A stretch of DNA of 64,000 bases from Parasediminibacterium sp051861445 (GCA_051861445.1 JBHYCS010000019.1:31997-95996), one strand, 5' to 3'; counted from the first letter of the stretch, positions 8,687-17,354 are shown. Notes: generated by a model from the sequence alone, not told the origin. A program made the numbers and translations.

Positions 8687-10129
8687 TTGTTAGAAGGGCT
8701 AGAAGTTGTAGAGGTTAATTTCAAAGCACTTCAAGAAATAATTGACTATCGAATTGAAGCAGAATATTTCGGTAAGCGTTTTCTGACTGTAGAATCATGT
8801 CTAAATAAAATTCTTACTGTTCCATTCTTCGAAGTTGCCGACTACGAAAATGGTAGGGCGTATTCCTCTGAGAGTTTTTCAGAGGAGCCAATTGAGCAAG
8901 GAATTAGAATAGCCAAAATTGGCGATGTAACGAATAAAAGAAATAACACAAATTGGAGTTACCTCACTAGGGAAGAATTTAACTCACAGAATGGAAGACT
9001 TTTAAATGCTAGTGATATTTTAATGACTTTAACAGGCGATCCTCCAGACGTTGGGAAAGTCCAAATATTTTTTTCTGACTCAATTGCATCAACTTGGAAT
9101 CAACGAGTTGCTAGAATTTATTTAAAAGACTTTCAATCAGCTTTTGTAAATGAACAGGTATTCTATTGTATACTCTCTAATAAATATTGCAGAGAGCAAT
9201 TAGAAAGACTTGCCAAAGGTATTCGACAGAGAAATCTTGGCATTGAATGTATTGAAAAATTAAAACTCCCAATCTTAAATAATTTACTACAAAATCAGAT
9301 TTCTAATATTGTTTCTTCTTCTTACAACTGCTTAATAAACGCTGATAAAATTTTGAACAATGCTGAACAATTACTTCTACAAGAACTAGGCATTACAGAA
9401 ACGTTATGGCAAACCAAAGGTGTTGCCATCAACAATAAATCTTTCAAAGAAAGCTTTGCTAAAAGTGGCAGATTAGATGCAGAATATTATCAGCCTAAGT
9501 ATGAAGCCATAATGCAAGTTGCCAGTTTTGGTGGTAATGAATCTGGTAGCTTAGATTCCTTTGTAAATATCAAGAAATCAATTGAACCAGGCTCAGATGC
9601 CTACCAAGAAACAGGTATTCCATTTTTAAGAGTTTCTAATATCTCTAAGTTAGAGTTATCAGAACCAGATATCTATTTAGATGAAAAGTTATATAGTATT
9701 GAAACACTTTTCCCCTTAAAAGATACTATTCTACTTACAAAAGATGGTAGTGTAGGTTTAGCCTATAAGGTTGAAGAAGATATGAAAGCAATTACTTCAA
9801 GTGCATTATTGCATTTACAAGTGATAGACACGAATGTTATTTTACCTGATTATTTAACATTGGTTTTAAATAGCCCTGTAGTACAATTACAAGCAGAAAG
9901 AGATTGTGGTGGCTCTATAATTCAACATTGGCGAATAGACGAAATAAGAAAAGTAATAATTCCACTTTTAGCCATGCCTACACAACAACAAATCGCCTCA
10001 CTCATTCAACAAAGTTTTCAACTACGTAAGCAATCAAAGCATTTACTAGAAATTGCAAAGCAAGCAGTAGAAATGGCAATAGAAATAGATGAAAACACTG
10101 CAATTGAATTTATAAATGCCAATACCTAG
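8687..10129 (+). CDS. hsdS: Restriction-modification specificity subunit (HsdS-like)
   Basis: 480 residues from the TTG at 8687. Two target-recognition halves are visible: about 1-230 and 250-470, each opening with a DYRIEAEYF or RLDAEYYQPKYEAI segment and ending in a helical LLQNQISNIV or TQQQIASLIQQSF coiled-coil conserved region. The subunit would direct the upstream methylase-nuclease to a bipartite target. The start is uncertain: the frame is open back to 8630 and the residues encoded there (RLSPFNEAKYKALLEG) look like genuine family N-terminus, but only ATT (8639) or a -1 frameshift from the methylase could reach them. The two genes are otherwise only 29 bases apart. Confidence 0.88.
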   Translation: MLEGLEVVEVNFKALQEIIDYRIEAEYFGKRFLTVESCLNKILTVPFFEVADYENGRAYSSESFSEEPIEQGIRIAKIGDVTNKRNNTNWSYLTREEFNSQNGRLLNASDILMTLTGDPPDVGKVQIFFSDSIASTWNQRVARIYLKDFQSAFVNEQVFYCILSNKYCREQLERLAKGIRQRNLGIECIEKLKLPILNNLLQNQISNIVSSSYNCLINADKILNNAEQLLLQELGITETLWQTKGVAINNKSFKESFAKSGRLDAEYYQPKYEAIMQVASFGGNESGSLDSFVNIKKSIEPGSDAYQETGIPFLRVSNISKLELSEPDIYLDEKLYSIETLFPLKDTILLTKDGSVGLAYKVEEDMKAITSSALLHLQVIDTNVILPDYLTLVLNSPVVQLQAERDCGGSIIQHWRIDEIRKVIIPLLAMPTQQQIASLIQQSFQLRKQSKHLLEIAKQAVEMAIEIDENTAIEFINANT

Positions 10130-10153
10130 CTTTATATATAAAAAGTAAGCAGT

Positions 10154-10660
10154 TTATTTTTCCAAATTCTTCGGATAATCAAAAAATAAAAACTTCTTTT
10201 CTGCATTAGCAAAATCAGCCCAATCAGAAATATTTACTCCTACTGCAAAAATACTACAGGTAGGCATATTGTCTATAGTTACTTCTGTAAGTTCATTTAC
10301 AAATTCTGTAATGCCAGGGTTGTGAGCAAATACTGCAACTGATTGAAAATGATTATTGAACAACTCAATTTGCTGATAAAAAATGCTTGCAGGAGCATGA
10401 TACAATTCTTTGATACCTACAATAGGTGGTATCTGTTGAAATTTGCTTTTATATGCTTCATAAAAATAAGTAGCTGTTGTAAAAGCTCTGTTAGCAGTAC
10501 TACTTACAAATGCATCAATGTTTATTTGTTTATTCAACAAACGTTTTGCCATGTTTGGAGCATCGTTATGACCTCGTTCATTTAATGGTCGTTCAAAATC
10601 TGGCAAGCCATTCATTGACCAACTACTTTTTGCATGACGTATCAGCAACAATTGCTTCAT
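10154..10660 (-). CDS. SixA-like phosphohistidine phosphatase (histidine phosphatase superfamily)
   Basis: 168 residues. LLIRHAKSSWS at residues 4-14 is the RHG-type catalytic motif with the phosphate-accepting His; FERPLNERGHNDAP and VFAHNPGI supply the other conserved Arg/Glu and His. SixA removes phosphate from the histidine of phosphorelay proteins; the natural target here is unknown. It lies 15 bases downstream of purF on the same strand, so the two are likely cotranscribed. It converges with the specificity subunit without a clear terminator between them. Confidence 0.85.
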   Translation of the reverse strand: MKQLLLIRHAKSSWSMNGLPDFERPLNERGHNDAPNMAKRLLNKQINIDAFVSSTANRAFTTATYFYEAYKSKFQQIPPIVGIKELYHAPASIFYQQIELFNNHFQSVAVFAHNPGITEFVNELTEVTIDNMPTCSIFAVGVNISDWADFANAEKKFLFFDYPKNLEK

Positions 10661-10675
10661 AAAATGTGTGTTTAT

Positions 10676-12523
10676 TTAATATCCACGAACATTTTTTCCC
10701 TCCATATAATTTAAAAAGGCTTTATTACAAACCCTGTTTCCACCCGGTGTAGGATAATTACCAGTAAAATACCAATCACCTGTGTTGGTAGGGCAACTAT
10801 CATGTAAATCTTCTATTGTTTGATAAATTACCTGAATTGGAAATTGTGTTTCAGGTGGTGTAATGAGCTCGGCAATTTTAATAGATATTTCTTCTGTGGT
10901 AAAAGGCTTATAAATTTGTCGAACTACGTTTTCTGTATGTAATTGATTGGTCCGTTGTAACTCTTTAATTTTTTCTTGTGCCTCTACCAATATATGTTCT
11001 AAGCCTTTATCTTTTAATAATTCTATGGCTGCTTTAAATGCAATAAAATCGCCTAGTTTGCTCATGTCAATTCCATAACAATCAGGATATCTAATTTGTG
11101 GTGCAGACGAAACAATGATAATTTTTTTAGGCTTTAATCTACCCAACATACGTACAATACTTTCTTTTAAAGTAGTACCACGTACAATACTATCATCTAT
11201 TACAATTAATGTATCTTCATAATTACGAACAGTGCCATAAGTTACATCGTACACATGCTGCACCATTTCGTTACGGTTATCATCTTGCGTAATAAATGTT
11301 CTTAGCTTAACATCTTTAATTGCAATTTTTTCTTGGCGTATTTTACGCGTAATCATTTCTTGCAATTTCTCTTCGGTAATATCATTTCCCCAACTTAAAA
11401 TACGCTGTACTTTTATTTGGTTTAAATAATCTTCCATCCCTTTTACCAAACCATAAAAAGCAACTTCTGCTGTATTAGGAATGTAAGAGAAAATTGCATT
11501 TTTAAGATCGTAGTTAATATCTTCTAAAACACGTTTGCTTAAATGATAGCCCAAAGCAATACGTTCTCTATAAATTTTTTCATCGCTACCTCTGCTAAAA
11601 TAAATGCGTTCAAAGCTACAAGCACGTCTTTCTTTTGGTTCTAATATTTTTTCAATGCTGTAATTGCCTTCATCATCTACAATAAGTGCAGTACCTGGCA
11701 TTAATTCAAGCACTTCGTTTTCCCCCACATTAAATGTAGTTCTTATCGATGCACGTTCACTTGCTGCAACAATTACTTCATCATTAATGTAATAATAAGC
11801 TGGTCTTATCCCGTGTGCATCTCTCATCACAAAACTATGTCCATTACCTATCAATCCACCAATAGTATAGCCACCATCAAATAATGGAACGGCTTTTTGT
11901 AATACAGAAACAATGTCGGCTTTATTGGGATTTTGCTCATCAGCTTTCACTAAAAAATGATGAATTACTTCCATCATTGCAGCTAAATCGCTTTGTTTTT
12001 GAAATTCACCCGGATTAATATTTAGTAAATCGTACAGTTCATCTGTATTTACCAAATTAAAATTACCTGCTAAGGCTAAATTTCTACCTGGTTGAGTGTT
12101 TCTTTTGATAAATGGATGGCAAAATTCTACATTGTTTTTGCCTTGTGTGCCATAACGTAAATGCCCCAATAATAATTCGCCCAAATATGGCACATGACCT
12201 TTCATTAATCCGGGATGATTTTTTATATCAGGTTGGTATTTTTCAAGTTCTTGAACTTCTTGACCAATTTTAAAGAAAATATCTGCAATAGGTTGTTGAG
12301 CATTGCTACGTAATCTTGATAAAAACGGATAACCGGGTTCAACATTCAATTTTACAGAGGCAATTCCTGCTCCATCTTGACCACGATTGTGCTGTTTTTC
12401 CATCAATAAGTACAGCTTGTTTAGCCCAAAAGTTACCGAACCATATTGTTGTAAATAGTAGGAAAAAGGTTTGCGTAAACGAATGTATGCTAGGCCACAT
12501 TCATGTTTAATTTCGTCGCTCAT
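10676..12523 (-). CDS. purF: Amidophosphoribosyltransferase, long Bacteroidota form
   Basis: 615 residues, about 100 longer than the E. coli enzyme but usual for Bacteroidota. The N-terminal Ntn-hydrolase glutaminase domain starts with HECGLAYIRL; Cys9 would be the nucleophile after removal of a short propeptide, as in the Bacillus enzyme. MEKQHNRGQDGAG, GHLRYGT and GGYTIGGLIG follow. The C-terminal phosphoribosyltransferase half has IVIDDSIVRGTTLKES, the PRPP-binding loop, near residues 435-450. It commits PRPP and glutamine to purine synthesis in the cytosol. No other purine genes are adjacent. The divergent neighbour is an Fnr-like regulator. Confidence 0.93.
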   Translation of the reverse strand: MSDEIKHECGLAYIRLRKPFSYYLQQYGSVTFGLNKLYLLMEKQHNRGQDGAGIASVKLNVEPGYPFLSRLRSNAQQPIADIFFKIGQEVQELEKYQPDIKNHPGLMKGHVPYLGELLLGHLRYGTQGKNNVEFCHPFIKRNTQPGRNLALAGNFNLVNTDELYDLLNINPGEFQKQSDLAAMMEVIHHFLVKADEQNPNKADIVSVLQKAVPLFDGGYTIGGLIGNGHSFVMRDAHGIRPAYYYINDEVIVAASERASIRTTFNVGENEVLELMPGTALIVDDEGNYSIEKILEPKERRACSFERIYFSRGSDEKIYRERIALGYHLSKRVLEDINYDLKNAIFSYIPNTAEVAFYGLVKGMEDYLNQIKVQRILSWGNDITEEKLQEMITRKIRQEKIAIKDVKLRTFITQDDNRNEMVQHVYDVTYGTVRNYEDTLIVIDDSIVRGTTLKESIVRMLGRLKPKKIIIVSSAPQIRYPDCYGIDMSKLGDFIAFKAAIELLKDKGLEHILVEAQEKIKELQRTNQLHTENVVRQIYKPFTTEEISIKIAELITPPETQFPIQVIYQTIEDLHDSCPTNTGDWYFTGNYPTPGGNRVCNKAFLNYMEGKNVRGY

Positions 12524-12722
12524 TGCGTAAAGCTATTTGTATGGTTATTTTTGACAATGCATTATTTAACCATGATTGCTATTAAGAAAGTGCAAATATG
12601 GTGATATTTTAGAGAGAAGTAAAAACAACTATAAAATTTAACCCCTCATTTTTGTTTTACGATTGTCGGTATTTAATTAAACAACTCTCTATAAACCGCC
12701 TTTGCAAGATTAATTTTACTAC

Positions 12723-13433
12723 ATGAAGGAATTTTTTGTTTCAGAAACCTGCCAAACTTGCAAACAGAGTCAAACCTCTATCATTTGCAAAACCAAACAT
12801 GAGTTTTTAGATAAGATTAATGATCAGAAAGTAAGTAATATTTACCGAAAAGGGCAAACCATTTTTAATGAAGGTTCACATCCTTTCGGTGTTTTTTGCA
12901 TTAATGACGGAAAAATTAAACTAAGTCGTTTGGGTGATGATGGAAAAGAACAAATTATACGATTGCTAAAAGGTGGCGATGTTTTAGGCTACAGAGCATT
13001 GCTAAGTGGAGAACGATACAGTGCAAGTGCCATTGCATTAGAAGATACACAAGTGTGTTTTATACCTAAAGATTTGTTTATTGTAATTTTAAAGCAAGAT
13101 GCAGGCTTGGCTTTTGAAATGATGAAGTTGTTGAGTAATGAATTACATAAGGCAGAGGTAAAACTTACCCATTTAGCACAAAAACCTGTAAGAGAACGTT
13201 TGGCCGAAACCCTTTTATTTATTAAAGAAACCTACGGTTTTGAATCTGATGGCGTAACACTAAGTGTACGATTGTCTAGAGAAGAAATTGCCAATTTAGT
13301 AGGCACTGCTACAGAAAGCACAATCCGTTTATTGTCTGAATTTAAAAAAGATGGAATGGTGGAATTAGACGGTAAAAAAATTAAAATACTAAAGCCAAAG
13401 GCTTTGTTACAAACTGCTAATTTACAAGACTAA
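12723..13433 (+). CDS. Crp/Fnr family regulator, Fnr-like with conserved cysteines
   Basis: 236 residues: cyclic-nucleotide-like beta-barrel (about 35-150) and a C-terminal winged HTH, with SREEIANLVGTATESTIRLL as recognition region. The glutamate and arginine of the Fnr recognition helix (E..R) are kept. Cysteines at 10, 13 and 22 recall the N-terminal Fe-S ligands of E. coli Fnr (20, 23, 29), and Cys112 in DTQVCFIPK aligns by eye with Fnr Cys122. An oxygen-labile [4Fe-4S] sensor is therefore likely but unproven. The gene heads the cbb3 oxidase island, where two Fnr-type palindromes precede operons. A terminator follows. Confidence 0.88.
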   Translation: MKEFFVSETCQTCKQSQTSIICKTKHEFLDKINDQKVSNIYRKGQTIFNEGSHPFGVFCINDGKIKLSRLGDDGKEQIIRLLKGGDVLGYRALLSGERYSASAIALEDTQVCFIPKDLFIVILKQDAGLAFEMMKLLSNELHKAEVKLTHLAQKPVRERLAETLLFIKETYGFESDGVTLSVRLSREEIANLVGTATESTIRLLSEFKKDGMVELDGKKIKILKPKALLQTANLQD

Positions 13434-13461
13434 ATATTTTTGGTTTTTTATTATTTCGATG

Positions 13462-13488
13462 AAGCTACTCAATTGAGTAGCTTTTTTT
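13462..13488 (+). terminator. Rho-independent terminator after the fnr-like gene
   Basis: AAGCTACTC / GAGTAGCTT around AATT (13462-13483), followed by a run of T. It separates the regulator gene from the Fnr-box promoter downstream. Confidence 0.88.
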
Positions 13489-13527
13489 ATGATATGAATT
13501 GAAAAAACTAACTAAAAGATGCAAAAC

Positions 13528-13592
13528 ATGACAAAAGTCATGTTTTTGATTGAGTAAGGTCATAAATAAGCCAAAAGCTACAGACTAATTTG
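13528..13592 (+). promoter_or_regulatory. Fnr-type operator and promoter of the ric-ccoI operon
   Basis: ATGAC-AAAA-GTCAT at 13528-13541 is a 5-4-5 palindrome (extended to 8-bp arms by flanking AAC/GTT) of the Crp/Fnr type. A near-consensus -7 element CTAATTTG ends at 13592, so the box centre (13534.5) is 57.5 bases before the final G. The arrangement is almost the same as that before ccoS. Confidence 0.7.
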
Positions 13593-13611
13593 CACTCAAA
13601 TCAGCGTCCGT

Positions 13612-14166
13612 ATGTTATCACAATTAGATTCATTGAGTAGCAATGCACTTACGTTAGAGGGCGTTTGTGAATTTATCGAATTAAAATACCATGCAAGTAT
13701 TAATAAATCTTGTATGGCTATCGATCAATATTTAACCGAGCATCCACAACAAAGATCCGGTTCATCTACAAGTTCTGAATTGGTAGACCTTCTTTTTCAT
13801 AAATTAAGAGATGAGCTAACACATATTTTTTTAAAAGAGTCTGGTATTTTGTTTATGTGTATTAAAAAGAAATGTAAAAATTTAACACGTCAGCAATGTG
13901 GTTGTTTAGATAGTAAGGTTGTAGAAAGCGTATTTAAAACACATCAAGTAGTCATTAACATAACCCAGAAGTTACGGCATATTCTTAATAATTACAATGT
14001 TCCTAATCATTGTAGTGTAGAGTGGAAAGCCTGTATCAACGAGTTTTTTCAATTAGAAAATATGATTTTACAATGGATACATATTGAGCAAAACTTTTTA
14101 TATCCTAAAATTCATCATACCAAAGAAGTTTCACACCAAATAAAAGGCAATTCTAATGGTAAATAA
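13612..14166 (+). CDS. Ric/YtfE/ScdA-like hemerythrin-type di-iron protein (divergent)
   Basis: 184 residues, all helical. The pattern follows the repair-of-iron-centres (Ric) hemerythrin-like domain: KYHAS near 26, ELTHIFLKESGILF, VFKTHQ, and LQWIHIEQNFLYPK with the final His and Glu; most expected His/Glu iron ligands are present. The short N-terminal ScdA-like region is recognisable (LEGVCEFIELKYH). Ric proteins help restore Fe-S centres after nitrosative or oxidative stress. It follows an Fnr-type promoter and overlaps the start of ccoI by 11 bases, so the two are translationally coupled. The family call is by motif and context; sequence divergence keeps confidence moderate. Confidence 0.65.
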   Translation: MLSQLDSLSSNALTLEGVCEFIELKYHASINKSCMAIDQYLTEHPQQRSGSSTSSELVDLLFHKLRDELTHIFLKESGILFMCIKKKCKNLTRQQCGCLDSKVVESVFKTHQVVINITQKLRHILNNYNVPNHCSVEWKACINEFFQLENMILQWIHIEQNFLYPKIHHTKEVSHQIKGNSNGK

Positions 14167-16558
14167 AAGTGCAATAGCAACACACACACAATGTTTTCAT
14201 TGTGGAGAAGAATGTACACACACTACTATACAGGTAGCTGAAAAAAGTTTTTGTTGCGATGGCTGCAAAATGGTGTACGAAATATTGAATAAAACAGGCT
14301 TGTGCGATTATTATACATTGAGCAAAAATCCAGGAATAAACCAACGCATAAAAGTTAGAGAAAATAAGTTTTCCTTTTTAGAAGATGCATCTATTATTCA
14401 GCAATTAATTAGTTTTAAAAATGGAGAACAAACGCATATTACTTTTTACTTGCCACAAATACATTGTAGCAGTTGTTTATGGTTGTTAGAAAACTTGCAT
14501 CATATTCAAAATGCAATTATTAGCAGTAAGGTAAACTTTAATAAAAAAGAGGTAGATGTAATTTTTAATCACCAACAAGTTTCGTTAAAAGAAGTAGCTG
14601 AAATACTGACTAGTATTGGTTATGAGCCATATATTAGTTTGCAACAATTGGGTAATAAAAAAACATTCATAAACAAATCTAAAATTTACAAATTAGGTGT
14701 TGCAGGTTTTTGTTTTGCCAATATAATGTTGTTTAGCTTTCCTGAATATTTGGGTATAGACGCTAAAGAGCAACAGCTAAGTTTTGTTTTTAGATACTTA
14801 AATGTATTACTTAGTTTACCAGTATTTTTTTATAGTGCATCTGAGTTTTATATAAGTGCATGGAAGGGTTTAAAACACCGCTTTTTAAATATTGATGCTC
14901 CAATAGTTTTAGCCATTATTGTTACTTTTTGTAGAAGTGTTTTTGAAGTAATTACCAATAGTGGTAGCGGCTATTTTGATAGCATGAGTGGTATTGTTTT
15001 TTTTATGTTGGTAGGAAGAGTGTTGCAAGATAAAACCTATGAGCAGCTTAATTTTGAAAGAGATTATACAGCTTATTTTCCAATAGCAGTTACAAGAATA
15101 AACAATCAAAAGCAAACAATAGTAAGCTTACCCGATATTCAACTAAATGATACCTTACTCATTCATCAAGAAGAGTTGATACCCACTGATGGAATAATTA
15201 CAAGAGGGAAAGCATTGATAGATTATAGTTTTGTAACTGGTGAAAGTATACCTGTAGTAAAAGAAATGGGTGAAATTGTATATGCTGGTGGAAAGCAAGT
15301 AGGTGGTAATATTGAAATTTTAGTGATAAAAGAGGTTGCCCAAAGCTATCTTACAAAGCTTTGGAACAACGATGCTTTACAACAAGATAAAAATACATCT
15401 ACTGATTCGTTTGTTCATTTATTAAGTAAATACTTCACTTGGATTGTTTTATTGATTGCAATTGCTGCAGGAACATTTTGGTATTTCAATAATAGTGAAC
15501 TGATGTGGCCTGCTATTACAGCTGTATTAATCATTGCTTGTCCTTGTGCATTGTTGCTGAGTAATACGTTTACCAATGGCAATATCTTACGCATTTTAAG
15601 TAGCAATAAATTGTATTTGAGAAACGCACAAACAATAGAAGCACTTGCAAATATTAACCATATTGTATTCGACAAAACAGGTACATTAACCAAAAGAGAG
15701 CAGCAAACAATTGTTTATGAAGGCAATATATTATCGAACAATGCAAAACATAAAATCGCTTCTTTAGCATCTTATTCTACACATCCATTAAGTAAAGCCA
15801 TATGTAGTTTTTTACAACAACAAGAAGCCTTACCAGTAATAGCTTTTAAAACATTTGCAGGTAGTGGTATTGAAGGATTTGTAAATGATGATTATATCGC
15901 TTTAGGATCTAAACAATTTATATTGAATCAATCTGCAGAAACAGAATCAGAAACAGCTGTTTATGTGGCAATTGAAGGAAAAGTAGAGGGAAGGTTTATC
16001 ATCCACAATCAATATCGAAATCATATTCAAGCATTATTAAAACAACTGCAACAATATTATCCTGTTTCTATTTTAAGTGGCGATAATGATGGTGAGAAAA
16101 AATATTTACAAGCACTATTGGGTAAGTCTGCTACACTATTGTTTCAACAACAACCGATTTATAAGCTACAAGCAATTGAGCGTTTACAACAGCAAGGTAA
16201 AAAAGTATTAATGATTGGTGATGGATTAAATGATGCAGGTGCTTTAAAACAAGCAAATGTTGGTATTGCAGTTGCAGAAAATACAAACAATTTTACACCT
16301 GCAAGCGACGGAATTATTGAAGCAAATAAGTTGCCACAATTGATACAATTTTTAACAATGAGTAAGTGGAATAAGAAAATAGTAATGGCTGCTTTTGTTA
16401 TTTCTATTGTATACAATATTGTTGGCTTGTATTTTGCTGTTCAAGGTGTACTATCTCCAATGATTGCAGCTATTTTAATGCCAGCAAGTAGTTTAAGTAT
16501 ATTGTTGGTAACATTTGGCGTTAGCAACTTAGTAGCTCGTAAACTTCGATTGGTTTAA
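14156..16558 (+). CDS. ccoI: Copper-transporting P1B-type ATPase for cbb3 oxidase assembly (CcoI/FixI)
   Basis: 800 residues. The N-terminal cysteine-rich part (C13xxC16, C20, C33-C34-xx-C37) and a heavy-metal domain with HCSSCLWLL (about 103-111) precede eight predicted membrane helices. IACPCALLLS is the metal-selective CPC helix, DKTGTLTK the phosphorylated Asp and GDGLNDAGALKQA the hinge. The extra N-terminal Cys cluster is typical of CcoI rather than CopA. It exports copper across the inner membrane for the CuB centre of the oxidase. Its start overlaps the upstream ric-like gene; the oxidase genes follow after a CBS gene. Confidence 0.92.
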   Translation: MVNKSAIATHTQCFHCGEECTHTTIQVAEKSFCCDGCKMVYEILNKTGLCDYYTLSKNPGINQRIKVRENKFSFLEDASIIQQLISFKNGEQTHITFYLPQIHCSSCLWLLENLHHIQNAIISSKVNFNKKEVDVIFNHQQVSLKEVAEILTSIGYEPYISLQQLGNKKTFINKSKIYKLGVAGFCFANIMLFSFPEYLGIDAKEQQLSFVFRYLNVLLSLPVFFYSASEFYISAWKGLKHRFLNIDAPIVLAIIVTFCRSVFEVITNSGSGYFDSMSGIVFFMLVGRVLQDKTYEQLNFERDYTAYFPIAVTRINNQKQTIVSLPDIQLNDTLLIHQEELIPTDGIITRGKALIDYSFVTGESIPVVKEMGEIVYAGGKQVGGNIEILVIKEVAQSYLTKLWNNDALQQDKNTSTDSFVHLLSKYFTWIVLLIAIAAGTFWYFNNSELMWPAITAVLIIACPCALLLSNTFTNGNILRILSSNKLYLRNAQTIEALANINHIVFDKTGTLTKREQQTIVYEGNILSNNAKHKIASLASYSTHPLSKAICSFLQQQEALPVIAFKTFAGSGIEGFVNDDYIALGSKQFILNQSAETESETAVYVAIEGKVEGRFIIHNQYRNHIQALLKQLQQYYPVSILSGDNDGEKKYLQALLGKSATLLFQQQPIYKLQAIERLQQQGKKVLMIGDGLNDAGALKQANVGIAVAENTNNFTPASDGIIEANKLPQLIQFLTMSKWNKKIVMAAFVISIVYNIVGLYFAVQGVLSPMIAAILMPASSLSILLVTFGVSNLVARKLRLV

Positions 16559-16588
16559 CCTATTCAAATACACACTTAAATTATTATT

Positions 16589-17011
16589 ATGAAAACCGCA
16601 CAAGAAATACTGAATACAAAAGCTGTTGCAAACAATACAGTTACTTCGTCTGATACAGTTATACATGCTCTTGCTGTAATGCGTTCTGAAAATTTAAGTT
16701 ATGTTGTTGTAATGGACAATGGTAAGTTTGTAGGTATTTTAGGAGAAAAAGATTATACACAAAATGGCATATTACAAGGCAGGCATTCTGATACTACCTT
16801 GGTAAAAGAAATGATGCGTTTAGATTGTCCTGTTGTAGAAGCTACAGACTCTAGTGATATATGTTTAGAAATGATGGATATGTATAAAACCAGGTATCTA
16901 GTAGTGTTTTATGAAAATCAATATTTGGGTGTATTAACCATGCATGATTTGTTAAGAGAAAAAGTAAGTGAACAAAAAAAGCCCATTCGTTTCGTTGCTC
17001 GTACACTTTAA
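16589..17011 (+). CDS. CBS-pair protein in the cbb3 island
   Basis: 140 residues comprising two CBS motifs: about 10-60 (SDTVIHALAVMRSENLSYVV then GKFVGILGEKDY) and 75-130 (VEATDSSDICLEMMDMYKTR then QYLGVLTMHDLL). Such stand-alone CBS pairs bind adenine nucleotides and act as energy sensors or regulators. It lies 30 bases after ccoI and ends before a terminator, so it belongs to the ric-ccoI operon. The partner is unknown; its place here hints at a role in oxidase expression or assembly, which is inference. Confidence 0.85.
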   Translation: MKTAQEILNTKAVANNTVTSSDTVIHALAVMRSENLSYVVVMDNGKFVGILGEKDYTQNGILQGRHSDTTLVKEMMRLDCPVVEATDSSDICLEMMDMYKTRYLVVFYENQYLGVLTMHDLLREKVSEQKKPIRFVARTL

Positions 17012-17064
17012 TTTGAGACCTCTGCCTTTGCTTTGTATATGAAATATCACTGCCCCTAAGGAAT

Positions 17065-17100
17065 AAACGGGTATAAGCTAATTGCTTGTACCCGTTTTGT
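17065..17100 (+). terminator. Terminator ending the ric-ccoI-CBS operon
   Basis: A 14-bp stem (17065-17078 with 17084-17097, one G.U pair) with a 5-base loop and T-rich tail. It lies 20 bases before the next Fnr-type box. Confidence 0.85.
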
Positions 17101-17120
17101 TTGATAGTACTTTATAAAAC

Positions 17121-17186
17121 ATGATAAAAATCATCTTATCTGTTGAGTATTGTCATAGTATACTTTTTTAGCTACAAATACTTTTG
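17121..17186 (+). promoter_or_regulatory. Fnr-type operator and promoter of the ccoSNOQPGH operon
   Basis: ATGAT-AAAA-ATCAT (17121-17134) is a perfect 5-4-5 palindrome. TACTTTTG at 17179-17186 matches the TAnnTTTG -7 element exactly. The box centre is 58.5 bases before the last G, matching the 57.5 bases at the ric promoter. No good -33 TTG is present, as expected for an activated promoter. Confidence 0.78.
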
Positions 17187-17204
17187 AATCCTGAAAGTAT
17201 ATGT

Positions 17205-17354
17205 ATGAGTGTTATTATCCTTTTATTAATTGCTAGTATAAGCGTAGCCGTATTATTTCTAATTGCATTTATATGGTCTGTAAAAACAGGTCAATATAAT
17301 GATGATGAAGGGGCTCCTATTCGTATGCTTTTTGATGATAAGCCTAAAGAATAA
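17205..17354 (+). CDS. ccoS: cbb3 oxidase assembly protein CcoS
   Basis: 49 residues: MSVIILLLIASIS opens a single transmembrane helix (about 3-25) followed by FIWSVKTGQYNDDEGAPIRML, where the TGQYDD-like motif after the helix is the hallmark of CcoS/FixS. CcoS is needed for insertion of haem and copper into the oxidase. The ATG at 17205 is chosen over the one at 17201, which is in another frame. It is the first gene after the Fnr-type promoter and lies 61 bases before ccoNO. Confidence 0.93.
   Translation: MSVIILLLIASISVAVLFLIAFIWSVKTGQYNDDEGAPIRMLFDDKPKE

Noticed and set aside
10676..12523. PurF length of 615 residues as a possible fusion.
   Set aside because: The extra length is usual for Bacteroidota enzymes and no additional domain is recognisable.
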